Part shown: one piece after another, positions 31,072-39,447 of the stretch | How the letters are laid out: every line of letters begins with the position of its first letter | Position numbering within the stretch: position 1 is the stretch's first letter | Origin: Gammaproteobacteria bacterium UBA7310 | GTDB lineage: Bacteria > Pseudomonadota > Gammaproteobacteria > Pseudomonadales > Ketobacteraceae | NCBI GenBank assembly: GCA_002471665.1 | Contig: DKQK01000048.1 | Span: forward strand, 1-41,563 | Length of the DNA stretch: 41,563 nt | Direction: 5' to 3' | Position numbers and translations under genes: made by a program | Notes under the pieces: model-generated | What the model saw: only the letters and a program-made list of their open reading frames with translations | The model's database searches: none | Told to the model about the DNA's origin: nothing

Positions 31072-34000
31072 ATGAATTGGATGACGTATCTGAGTGTGAA
31101 GGCGAAGATGGGGCTGGTGATCGCCCTGTTTGCGGTGGTGGTAGCAATCTTCGCCAACATCGTGTTTACGGAATGGGGCAAACAAGAGCGCTTCTCCCAA
31201 AAGGAACTCTACGGCACGGAATTTTATAAACCCTCCTTTGATTTGATCAAGGCAGCGCAGTTGCACCGGGGTAATGCGTTTCAGGTGGCGCAGGGTGTTG
31301 AAGCGGCCCGAGCCCCCATGGATGCGGCTGCAGTGAAGTTCGAACAAGCCATGCAGCGGTTGATGCAGTTACAACAACAGTATGCAGCGGAGCTGGCATT
31401 GGGTAACCGGCTCGACGACATCAACCGATCCTGGGACACGCTAAAGCAGGCGCACACCAGCATGGAGCCAAGGGCAGGATTTGACGCTCACTCGGCCTTG
31501 ATTGAAAGTATCCTGACTTATATAGAGTTCTATTCGGATCAGTCCAATTTAACCTTGGATCCGCAGTTGGACAGTTTCTACCTGATGCAATCTATGTCGT
31601 TCACTTTGCCGCGCGCCATAGAGTATTCTGCCCGCCTGCGCGGTGCCACAGCCGGTGCTGTTGCCAGTGATCCGGTTTCTCAAGGCGCTATTGAATCGCT
31701 GATCGGCTTGCACCCCATCGCGGTGGCTAAAGTGGAGGATGCCCTGCGTTCTGCCGACAAGGCCAGTGCCAGCATCGATGGTGCACTCAATGCGGACATC
31801 CGTGCCATGCGCAATGCCAATGCTGAATTTTCCAGGTTGGTAGTGGGCATCATTAACAGTGGACGTGCCGCTCTGGACAGCCGGGCCATGTTCGCCAAGG
31901 GCACCGAGTTGGTGAATGCCGGTTACGCGCTGCAGGAAAACACCGTGCCCCATCTGCAGCGTATTCTGCAATCCAGATTGAATGCCATGAAGGCAGAACA
32001 GCGCTCAAGCGCCATCATGTTGGTGTTGGCCGCTGCCCTGGCGTTGTTGATCACCTTTATAACCGTGCGTAATTTGTTGGCCGGAATGTCCGCTGCCAAT
32101 CGGGCTCTGGCGGAAATACAAAGGGGCAACCTGGATGAACGGATCGACGTGAAAGGCAGTGATGAAATTGCCACCTTGATGCAAGGAGTCAGCTCTTTGC
32201 AGTCGGCGTTGAAAGGCACCCGGGAGCGCGAAGCAGCGGCCGCGGCCGAGTTGGACAGATTCGCAGAAGAGTCGCGGCGCAAGGCCGTTGAAAGCAAACG
32301 GCTGGCTGACGCGCTGACGGTCTGCGATACCTCCGTCATGGTGGCGGATGCGGACTACAACATCGTGTTTATGAACAGCGCGGTGAAAAAAATGCTGGAA
32401 AAAAGACAAGACACCCTGTCCAAGCATGTACCCAACTTTAAGCTCAGTCAGTTGATGGGCGCCAATATGGATATCTTCCATAAAGACCCTTCCCATCAGC
32501 GCGGCATGGTCAGTAAGCTGAAAGAAGTCTACCGCACCAGAATCAAGGTGGCGGATCTTACCTTCGTTCTGATAGCTACCCCTTTATTTAATGACGAAGG
32601 TGAACGTACCGGCACCATTGTCGAATGGGAAGATATTACAGACCGCCTGGCCAAAGAGCGCGAGGAAAGAAAAGCCGCAGGCGAGAACAAGCGGGTTCGA
32701 ATTGCGCTGGATAATGGTTCCACCAATACCATGATCGCCGATCCGGATAACAATATCGTGTACATGAATGAAGCATTGACCGACATGATGTCGAACGCAG
32801 AAAGTGATTTGCGCAAGGATCTGCCGGGCTTTCAGGCCAACAAGCTGATGGGCGCGAATATGGACGTGTTCCATAAAAACCCGGCCCACCAGCAACGGCT
32901 CATCCGTGATTTGAAAGACACCTACGAAGCCCAGATCAAGGTGGGAGGGCGCACGTTCCGGCTGGTTGCCAATCCGGTGCTGGATGATGATGGCGAGCGC
33001 CTGGGCACGGTGGTGGAGTGGTTGGATCGTACCCAGGAAGTGATCGTGGAAAATGAAGTGAATGAAATCGTCAAGGCCGCTGCGCAGGGTGATTTCAGCC
33101 GCAGCCTGCCCATGGAAGGCAAGCAGGGCTTCTTTGCCAACCTGGCCGGTGGACTGAACCAGTTGATGAAAGTCACCGACGACGGTATGCATGATGTGGC
33201 CCGGGTGTTATCGGCCCTGGCAGCGGGGGATCTGACGCAGAAAATAACCGGTGATTACCAGGGTTTGTTCAAGCGTTTGAAAGACGATGCGAACGCTACG
33301 GTGGATAAACTGGAAGAGGTCATCGCCAATATCATTGAGTCGTCTTCTTCGGTCACCACCGGTGCCAACGAGATTGCGCAGGGTAATGCCGATCTCAGCC
33401 AGCGTACCGAAGAGCAGGCCTCGTCACTGGAAGAGACCGCCTCCAGCATGGAAGAAATGACCGGCGCTGTGCAGCAAACCAGCGACAACGCTCAGCATGC
33501 CAACCAATTATCTCAAAATGCTGTCAGCAAAGCCGAGGCCGGCGGTGACGTGGTGAAAAATGCCGTGGTGGCCATGGGTGAGATCAACAGTTCAAGTAAG
33601 CGTATTTCCGATATTATCGGTGTCATAGATGAAATCGCGTTCCAGACTAATCTGTTGGCCCTGAATGCCGCGGTGGAAGCGGCCCGTGCCGGTGAGCAAG
33701 GGCGAGGGTTTGCTGTGGTGGCGGGTGAGGTGCGTAATCTGGCACAACGTTCCGCCGGTGCCGCCAAGGAAATAAAAGAACTAATCCGTGATTCTGTTAC
33801 CAAAGTGGAGGCGGGTACTGAACTGGTCAATCAATCCGGTACCACCCTGGCGGAAATTGTGGGCGCAGTGAGAGAAGTGACCAATATGATTGGTGACATT
33901 AATGCAGCGGCCAGCGAACAAAGCTCCAGCATTGTTCAGATCAACCAGGCTATCGGTGAAATGGACGAGATGACCCAACAAAACGCAGCGCTGGTGGAAC

Positions 34001-34236
34001 AAGCCAGTGCCGCCGGTGAAGCGATGGCGGAGCAAGCCCGTGCATTGATGGAGTTGGTGGGTTTCTTCAAGCTGGATCATGCCGCTGCGGCGGTGGGGGC
34101 ATCCCATCGCTCGGCACCGGTTGCCCCGGCGGGGCGTAGCCCCAACAAAGCCGCGCGGCGGCCAGGTGCCAATGCATCGGCACGAACTCCTGCCGCCCCC
34201 AGCTTAAGTTCGGACGATGAATGGGAAGAGTTCTGA
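31072..34236 (+). CDS. Methyl-accepting chemotaxis protein with two PAS domains
   Basis: A 1054-residue chemoreceptor. A first membrane helix lies at about residues 10-32, a long helical sensory region extends to about 320, then a second membrane helix (IMLVLAAALALLITFITV) and HAMP. Two similar PAS domains occupy about 415-525 and 540-650; both contain LMGANMD(I/V)FHK. A HAMP-like segment and the signalling hairpin follow, with the conserved tip DEIAFQTNLLALNAAVEAA in parts. The last five residues, EWEEF, match the pentapeptide that docks CheR and CheB. The start at 31072 has GGAG about ten bases upstream. Ligand is unknown; no che genes are in the window. Confidence 0.95.
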   Translation: MNWMTYLSVKAKMGLVIALFAVVVAIFANIVFTEWGKQERFSQKELYGTEFYKPSFDLIKAAQLHRGNAFQVAQGVEAARAPMDAAAVKFEQAMQRLMQLQQQYAAELALGNRLDDINRSWDTLKQAHTSMEPRAGFDAHSALIESILTYIEFYSDQSNLTLDPQLDSFYLMQSMSFTLPRAIEYSARLRGATAGAVASDPVSQGAIESLIGLHPIAVAKVEDALRSADKASASIDGALNADIRAMRNANAEFSRLVVGIINSGRAALDSRAMFAKGTELVNAGYALQENTVPHLQRILQSRLNAMKAEQRSSAIMLVLAAALALLITFITVRNLLAGMSAANRALAEIQRGNLDERIDVKGSDEIATLMQGVSSLQSALKGTREREAAAAAELDRFAEESRRKAVESKRLADALTVCDTSVMVADADYNIVFMNSAVKKMLEKRQDTLSKHVPNFKLSQLMGANMDIFHKDPSHQRGMVSKLKEVYRTRIKVADLTFVLIATPLFNDEGERTGTIVEWEDITDRLAKEREERKAAGENKRVRIALDNGSTNTMIADPDNNIVYMNEALTDMMSNAESDLRKDLPGFQANKLMGANMDVFHKNPAHQQRLIRDLKDTYEAQIKVGGRTFRLVANPVLDDDGERLGTVVEWLDRTQEVIVENEVNEIVKAAAQGDFSRSLPMEGKQGFFANLAGGLNQLMKVTDDGMHDVARVLSALAAGDLTQKITGDYQGLFKRLKDDANATVDKLEEVIANIIESSSSVTTGANEIAQGNADLSQRTEEQASSLEETASSMEEMTGAVQQTSDNAQHANQLSQNAVSKAEAGGDVVKNAVVAMGEINSSSKRISDIIGVIDEIAFQTNLLALNAAVEAARAGEQGRGFAVVAGEVRNLAQRSAGAAKEIKELIRDSVTKVEAGTELVNQSGTTLAEIVGAVREVTNMIGDINAAASEQSSSIVQINQAIGEMDEMTQQNAALVEQASAAGEAMAEQARALMELVGFFKLDHAAAAVGASHRSAPVAPAGRSPNKAARRPGANASARTPAAPSLSSDDEWEEF

Positions 34237-34250
34237 GCCACCAAGCAAAA

Positions 34251-34282
34251 AAGCCCCCGTGCCTGTAAGGGTGCGGGGGCTT
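34251..34282. terminator. Bidirectional rho-independent terminator
   Basis: AAGCCCCCG (34251-34259) and CGGGGGCTT (34274-34282) form a strong stem. The minus strand has a six-T run after it, and the plus strand has CTTT. It lies between the convergent chemoreceptor gene and the small gene at 34292. Confidence 0.88.
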
Positions 34283-34291
34283 CTTTACGCT

Positions 34292-34519
34292 TTAATCGTC
34301 AAACTGCTCGGCAGTGTTGCGAATGGTTTCTGCCAGATTCTCCATTTGGTCGGCCACCCGGTCCAATTCCAGAAACACAGCAGCATCAATGGCCGACTCA
34401 ATCAGTAGCTGAAGTTCGTCGAAATGTTTTTGACCAACGTGGTCGATGCCGCTCCTGCTGAGCTTTTCCTTGAAAGCGTTGACAACATCCCGCGCATGTT
34501 GGGTTTGTTTTTGCGCCAT
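34292..34519 (-). CDS. Small helical protein of unknown function, downstream of ppk2
   Basis: A 75-residue acidic, all-helical protein (HARDVVNAFKEKL, FDELQLLIESAIDAAV, LDRVADQMENLAETIRN). It has no cysteines and no membrane segment. AGGAGA lies nine bases before its ATG, and it follows ppk2 after 16 bases, so it is almost surely cotranscribed. I do not recognise a family. The helical form and pairing suggest a regulator or partner of the polyphosphate kinase, but this is only inference. Confidence 0.8.
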   Translation of the reverse strand: MAQKQTQHARDVVNAFKEKLSRSGIDHVGQKHFDELQLLIESAIDAAVFLELDRVADQMENLAETIRNTAEQFDD

Positions 34520-34535
34520 ATGCCGAGTTCTCCTG

Positions 34536-35498
34536 TCAGGCTGGGTCTTCCCGTGTTAAAACCTGCTCATCTTTTTCATGAATGTCCTGAGCGCTGCCGA
34601 CGATGAGCGGGTCTGGTGCAACCGCAACCTCCGGATTCTTGTCCGGGTAATCGGCTTTGCTCAACAGATAGCGCATGGCGTTGATGCGGGCTCTTTTTTT
34701 ATCGTCGGATTTGATCACCGTCCAGGGGGCATCGGCGGTGTCGGTGTAAAAAAACATGGCCTCCTTGGCACTGGTGTAGTCGCTCCACTTATCCAGTGAT
34801 GCCAGATCAATGGGGCTTAGTTTCCATTGCTTTAGCGGGTCTTTGCGCCGCTCCTGAAAACGGCGGAATTGTTCCTCGCGGCTGACCGAAAACCAGAATT
34901 TGTAGAGCAGGATGCCGCTGCGGGCCAGCATTCGTTCCAGCTCCGGCGTCTGGCGCATGAATTCAAGATACTCCTGCTCATTGCAGAAGCCCATTACCCG
35001 CTCCACACCAGCCCGGTTATACCAGGAACGATCAAACAGGACGATTTCACCGGCGCTGGGGAAGTGTTGAATATAGCGTTGAAAATACCATTGTCCCGCC
35101 TCGGTTTCGGAGGGCTTCTCGAGGGCAACCACCCTGGCGCCGCGCGGGTTCATGTGCTCCATGATTCGTTTGATGGTGCCACCCTTGCCGGCGGCATCAC
35201 GCCCTTCGAACAGGATGACCACCTTCTGTTTGGTGGTCTTCACCCAGTTCTGAAATTTGAGCAGTTCCACCTGCAGCTCTTGTTTGAGGGATTCGTATTC
35301 CTGCCGTGTCATCTTTTTGCGGTAGGGATAATAACCGTCCCTGAAAATATCCTGCTTGGTGAGCGATTTCTTATCTGTGCGGTTGTTGGATTCCTGTTTG
35401 ATCTGTTCTGCCATCTCGTCGATACATCTGATTTGCTGCACTGCCTGCTCCACAATGACGGGAATAGTGATCATTACCGGGGAATAAAAGTATGGCAT
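34536..35498 (-). CDS. ppk2: Polyphosphate kinase 2
   Basis: A 320-residue PPK2, which transfers phosphate between polyphosphate and nucleoside diphosphates or monophosphates. The Walker A motif is FEGRDAAGKGGT and Walker B is FDRSWYNRAGVE, both intact; the lid region has SVSREEQFRRFQERR. A single PPK2 domain is present with about 60 extra N-terminal residues. The start is uncertain: ATG 35498 has no clear ribosome-binding site, and the core would also fit a start near 35414. It is cotranscribed with a 75-residue unknown protein. Direction of reaction (GTP/ATP formation or synthesis) cannot be decided here. Confidence 0.93.
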   Translation of the reverse strand: MPYFYSPVMITIPVIVEQAVQQIRCIDEMAEQIKQESNNRTDKKSLTKQDIFRDGYYPYRKKMTRQEYESLKQELQVELLKFQNWVKTTKQKVVILFEGRDAAGKGGTIKRIMEHMNPRGARVVALEKPSETEAGQWYFQRYIQHFPSAGEIVLFDRSWYNRAGVERVMGFCNEQEYLEFMRQTPELERMLARSGILLYKFWFSVSREEQFRRFQERRKDPLKQWKLSPIDLASLDKWSDYTSAKEAMFFYTDTADAPWTVIKSDDKKRARINAMRYLLSKADYPDKNPEVAVAPDPLIVGSAQDIHEKDEQVLTREDPA

Positions 35499-35618
35499 AG
35501 GCAGGGGAAAGCGCCCCCCAACCTGTTGCAGGCGATGATCTGCATCAGTAAATACAAGGTTGCTGATAACCGTTTGACGTTTCAGATAATGGCGTTAGAC
35601 GGAAACGTTATGACGGCC

Positions 35619-36038
35619 TTAAACCGTAATGACCGGAGGTGCGCTGCCGGTAATGTGTTGCACCAGAAGCTCCCAGTCCAGAAGGTTGAACTGCTGCTGG
35701 GAGCTGCTGAAAAAAGCATGGGCGTTGGCAACCACATCCTGCAATACCAGGGATACAAATTCATCGGCGCGCTGCGAATAGATCATTTGTTCCGGTACGG
35801 CTTTTTCAAAATAGAGGGTGTTTTGCTCTGGTGTATACCCACCCATCCGCATGCCGGAAAAGTCCGGTTTGTCGAGTTTTCCCGGAAGCATAAAATTGAT
35901 GTCCAATGTGGGGCCCTGCGGCAAAGGGTGTGTGCGTCTGGCGTTGAGTGCGGCGGCCGCCATCTTGGTGATGGCAAGATTGATGGGGGTATCGCTCAAT
36001 TCGCTGCTGGCGGTTGCGATGCTGATATGGAATGTCAT
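35619..36038 (-). CDS. Protein of unknown function
   Basis: A 139-residue protein I do not recognise. The start at 36038 has GGGGA about nine bases upstream; a longer in-frame extension overlapping the MscS gene is unlikely. The sequence runs from short strands (FHISIATASSEL) through PTLDINFMLPGKLDKPDF and MGGYTPEQNTLYFEK to a helical C-terminal half (DEFVSLVLQDVVANAHAFF). There is no signal peptide or cysteine. It lies between ppk2 and the MscS channel gene on the same strand, with spacers of over 100 bases on each side. Confidence 0.65.
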   Translation of the reverse strand: MTFHISIATASSELSDTPINLAITKMAAAALNARRTHPLPQGPTLDINFMLPGKLDKPDFSGMRMGGYTPEQNTLYFEKAVPEQMIYSQRADEFVSLVLQDVVANAHAFFSSSQQQFNLLDWELLVQHITGSAPPVITV

Positions 36039-36147
36039 GGTGGTGGTCCCCGGGTTGTGAGCTGGATTGGCCAGGGCACTGCAGCAATTTACGCGCCCGT
36101 TTCCAAAATCGTCAGCCTGTTTCAAAAAAACCATTGCAATCAGCAAG

Positions 36148-37296
36148 CTAGGAGGCCGATGCGGTGGTTTGAGCATGGGCTTCATTTGTGTTGTTTGCCA
36201 CACTGCCTATGGGTTCGCTCGACAATGCAGAACCTGATACAGCGTTGGGTTCCTGCTGGGTATTGATGGCACGAATGGGATAAGGAATGACGATACCCTC
36301 CTCGCGATAGCGTCGATGCAAGGCTTTCATGAATTCCGATTTGATAAAGAAACGATTGAAATACTCCTGCGCCCGTAACATTACCGTAAAATTAATGCTG
36401 GAGCTGTCGAAGGTGTGAAACACCACAAAGGTGTCGTAGTCATCCACTCCCCATTTGTGGGATTTGAGTATCTCCCGGGCCACTTCTACGGTGATACGCT
36501 CCACCTCTTCCAGGTCAGAGTTATAATGCACACTCACTTCCACAGGGACCGACAGCTCTTTCTCGGGGTAAAAATAGTTAATGATCTTCGATTGTGAGAG
36601 CACGCTGTTGGGCATGATGACGGTGTTGTTGGGCAGCATTCTGATCCAGGTGGAACGCCAGCCGATTTTCTCCACAAATCCCTGTTCGCCGGAATCCAGC
36701 TCAATGTAGTCGCCCACTCTGATGGGCTTGTCGATTACCAGTTGTACCCCGGAGAAAAAGTTCTCCAGCGTGGGTTGCAGGGCCAGGGCCACGGCCAGTG
36801 AGGTGATCCCCAATGACGCTATGATGGGGGTGACAGAGATGCCCAGTGTGCCCAGCAGCACCAGGGCACCGATACCGAAGACAATTCCGCGGGTGATGCC
36901 CACCAGGATGCCTTTGCTGTTCGCCAATGCCTCGGACCGGGTGGTCTGGCGATGCAGTAAACCAAACAGGAAGCGATCAGCAAAAACGACCACGGCGATG
37001 ATGAGCAGAATTTTGTAGGCTGGTTCGGAAAACGCCTGAAGTGAAAAGACTTCCACTTTCAAAGCCAGCAACAGATATTCCAGCAGCAACATATGCAGAA
37101 TAACAATGAGCAGTGAAAGCGGAAAACTGAGCGCGCTGATCAGCAGGCTGTCGTAGTAATAACGGGATTGGCTGGTAACGTTTTGCAGGTGCTTGAGCAC
37201 CAGTCGTTTGATCAGTAGAGCGGCCAGCAGGGAGCCCAGTGAGATGATGGTGGCCATTGGCCAACCCGACAACTCTGATAGTGTCCATTCGCTCAT
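36148..37296 (-). CDS. MscS family mechanosensitive ion channel
   Basis: A 382-residue membrane protein with about five membrane helices in the first 190 residues and the MscS core after them. The pore-lining helix is glycine/alanine-rich (GITSLAVALALQPTLENFFSG in parts). The beta domain has VGDYIELDSGEQGFVEKIGWRST and NNTVIMPNSVLSQSKIINY in parts. Homologues release solutes on osmotic downshock. The start at 37296 is favoured over an upstream in-frame start because it begins the first hydrophobic region and GGAG lies about eleven bases ahead. The C-terminus is extended by a serine/alanine-rich tail of about 40 residues. Confidence 0.93.
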   Translation of the reverse strand: MSEWTLSELSGWPMATIISLGSLLAALLIKRLVLKHLQNVTSQSRYYYDSLLISALSFPLSLLIVILHMLLLEYLLLALKVEVFSLQAFSEPAYKILLIIAVVVFADRFLFGLLHRQTTRSEALANSKGILVGITRGIVFGIGALVLLGTLGISVTPIIASLGITSLAVALALQPTLENFFSGVQLVIDKPIRVGDYIELDSGEQGFVEKIGWRSTWIRMLPNNTVIMPNSVLSQSKIINYFYPEKELSVPVEVSVHYNSDLEEVERITVEVAREILKSHKWGVDDYDTFVVFHTFDSSSINFTVMLRAQEYFNRFFIKSEFMKALHRRYREEGIVIPYPIRAINTQQEPNAVSGSALSSEPIGSVANNTNEAHAQTTASAS

Positions 37297-37479
37297 GTGC
37301 GGCCTGCTCCCGGTGATCCGTTCCAGCAAAAGCTGCAATTTCTATTCCGCGCATCTGGACGCGCCAAGTGACTGATTTGTCACCTGCTGGTTGCAAGTAA
37401 GCGCCTGCTATTGGAGCGGGTGCAAGCCCAGAGCACTGAAATGCATCACACTGGTTGTGGGCAGAGTGCTGTTATCCGG

Positions 37480-38142
37480 TCAGGCTGCCCCCAGCGCTGT
37501 GGGTTGCAATGCCTGCTCAGGTGTATCGTAGCCCGCCATGCAATGGGCCCGATTGTTGATGATCTGCATAAACGGCAGCAGACTTTCCATTGCCAGATCG
37601 TAGCTGAGCCAGGCCTCCTCAGGATCACAGCGGTTCAGCTCGGTGATTTCACCCAGTAACAGATTCAGCATTTTGTAGACGTTGTCGATGTTCATCAGTA
37701 ACCAGCTGTCATTGTCGACGTATTTGTCGATGTAGTTGAGCAACCGGTCAAACGTGCGGCGCAGTATGGGGAAGCGGGTGTTGGCATCCCGGGTTTGCGC
37801 CAGAAGCAAATAGGCTTCATAGGCGCATTCCGCTTGCTTGCGGGGTAATCCGTTTTTCTCCTGCAGACGTAACCGGTATTGGTCAAAGGCGCTATCAAAA
37901 CCGGATTGAAAATCGGATTCTGTTTTGATGTTCAGCAGGGGCTCCAGTACATACACCAGTGTCTGATAGCTTTCCACCAGCGGCTGGATTACCTTGTCAA
38001 GCATGGCGAGGGTATCCGCTTGGGTAAGGTAACGGCGCAGTAAGCGACGAACGGCTGCCAGTTCGGTTGCGGTGGTGGCGATACTGGCCGCCTCTTTACA
38101 CAGGGTGAATTCCAGTTTGCTGGTGAGCGGCGTTGCCGGCAT
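37480..38142 (-). CDS. Helical protein of unknown function
   Basis: A 220-residue protein that I do not recognise. The start at 38142 is well supported by AGGAGG seven bases upstream. It appears to be almost entirely helical, with heptad-like segments such as LAAVRRLLRRYL, TLAMLDKVIQPLVESY and YKMLNLLLGEITELN. There is no signal peptide, membrane helix or clustered cysteine. It follows the YegP-like gene after 22 bases, so the two are probably cotranscribed. No function can be proposed from sequence. Confidence 0.8.
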   Translation of the reverse strand: MPATPLTSKLEFTLCKEAASIATTATELAAVRRLLRRYLTQADTLAMLDKVIQPLVESYQTLVYVLEPLLNIKTESDFQSGFDSAFDQYRLRLQEKNGLPRKQAECAYEAYLLLAQTRDANTRFPILRRTFDRLLNYIDKYVDNDSWLLMNIDNVYKMLNLLLGEITELNRCDPEEAWLSYDLAMESLLPFMQIINNRAHCMAGYDTPEQALQPTALGAA

Positions 38143-38164
38143 GATGGGCCTCCTGTGGGGGGGA

Positions 38165-38500
38165 TCAGGTGAGGTCGATGGTGGTAGCAATGCAAGCGCT
38201 GTCTTTTACGCGATGCAGGGCATTGTTGAACACCATTTCGGAATCAAACAACACACTTTTTGCCAATACCTGGCCGGCGGAATTCTTGATCACAAAAAAA
38301 TTATTACCTTCCGCTGTTTTGCCGGCGCCAATCTGCGGGCTCATCAGGGATCCCACCTGCACGTCCTTGATGGATTGGGTAGCGTCGTCCTTGGACTCGT
38401 ACTCACCGCTCATCAGTAGCAATGTGCCTTCCTTGTCAAAGAATTCAAAGACAAACAATTGCTCGTCATTTTTGCTCAGTTTGAAATGGGCCGATGCCAT
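38165..38500 (-). CDS. DUF1508/YegP-like protein
   Basis: A 111-residue protein with two YegP-like repeats. The first is FKLSKNDEQLFVFEFFDKEGTLLLMSGEYESKDDA in parts, the second is NNFFVIKNSAGQVLAKSVLFDS. Each has the strand-turn-strand followed by a helix typical of the domain. GGAGGAG lies six bases before ATG 38500, a strong ribosome-binding site. YegP proteins have no established activity. It heads a two-gene unit with the helical protein downstream and is divergent from alkB across a 290-base spacer. Confidence 0.75.
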   Translation of the reverse strand: MASAHFKLSKNDEQLFVFEFFDKEGTLLLMSGEYESKDDATQSIKDVQVGSLMSPQIGAGKTAEGNNFFVIKNSAGQVLAKSVLFDSEMVFNNALHRVKDSACIATTIDLT

Positions 38501-38743
38501 GGTGATCTCCTCCGGTGTGTTTATACCAGGAGCAATTAGCAATTCGGATGCCAGTGCCGTTGGTGACTGAAAAGCGGGGCATTACACGCGCCTTGCCCGT
38601 CGTTTGTCGGGTTTGTGACAGGAACAGACGGGGCATTGTGGGATTGCTCACCGTCATGGTGGCGGCGCATTGCTGGCTGCAGCGCCACTGCAGCGGGAGT
38701 GCAGGCGGTAAAACATTCTGGCGCAAGGTTTGCTCCATTTCAG

Positions 38744-38767
38744 TTGCAACCCATTTTGCAACCCATT
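38744..38767. repeat. 12-bp tandem repeat upstream of alkB
   Basis: TTGCAACCCATT occurs twice without a gap (38744-38755 and 38756-38767), followed by a partial third copy TTTCAAC. It ends 23 bases before the alkB start. The rest of the 290-base spacer between the divergent yegP-like and alkB genes shows nothing I can name. Confidence 0.7.
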
Positions 38768-38790
38768 TTTCAACGTTCAGGATCAATGTC

Positions 38791-39444
38791 ATGGCCAGTC
38801 TATTGTTGCCATCGCAACAGCCCTCAGCAATGTGCAATCTGAAACCCGTGTCTGCAGCGAGTCAGTTGACACTGGCAGCGGGGTTTTACTCCCGGGATGA
38901 AAGTGACTGGATATATCAATGTCTGCAGCAACAACAGTCCTGGCCTGATAATCATTACGTTATGTCAGGCCGGCGCTTTGAACTGCCCCGCCTGCAAACC
39001 TGGCATGCCGACCCGGGGATAGTGTACAGCTACAGTAATAATCTGCTGGAGACCCGGGGCTGGTCGTCCCTGTTGTTGTCCATTCGCCGCAGAGTGGAAA
39101 TGTTCACCGGTCATGACTTTAATGCGGTGCTGGTAAACTATTATCGTGACGGCATGGACTATGTGGGCTGGCACAGTGATGACGAGGTGGAAATGGGGCC
39201 GGCACCGGTGATTGCGTCCCTGAGCCTGGGGCAGCCGCGCTGCTTTCAGGTGCGTCCGCTGCAAGGTGGGCAAGAGGGGCAAGGGGAACAAGAGGAAACG
39301 TTTTTACTGGATGCCGGGGATTTGCTGTTGATGGCGGTGGGTTTTCAGAGTCGGTGGCAGCATCGTGTGCCGCCGCAGCCGGATGTGACCGGCGGCAGGA
39401 TCAACCTGACGTTTCGTCGGGTACTGCCGCCGGCGGCAAGATAA
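38791..39444 (+). CDS. AlkB-like 2-oxoglutarate/Fe(II) dioxygenase
   Basis: A 217-residue AlkB-type demethylase, closest in layout to human ALKBH2/3-like bacterial members. The iron ligands are H128 and D130 (GWHSDDE) and H191 (WQHRVPP). The 2-oxoglutarate-binding R-x-N-x-T-F-R is R203 to R209 (RINLTFR). The substrate-lid PRLQTWHAD segment precedes them. It likely repairs alkylated bases in DNA or RNA. The start at 38791 has only a weak GGA site; internal alternatives exist. A 12-bp tandem repeat sits just upstream. It ends three bases from the EAL gene on the other strand. Confidence 0.92.
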   Translation: MASLLLPSQQPSAMCNLKPVSAASQLTLAAGFYSRDESDWIYQCLQQQQSWPDNHYVMSGRRFELPRLQTWHADPGIVYSYSNNLLETRGWSSLLLSIRRRVEMFTGHDFNAVLVNYYRDGMDYVGWHSDDEVEMGPAPVIASLSLGQPRCFQVRPLQGGQEGQGEQEETFLLDAGDLLLMAVGFQSRWQHRVPPQPDVTGGRINLTFRRVLPPAAR

Positions 39445-39447
39445 CCC

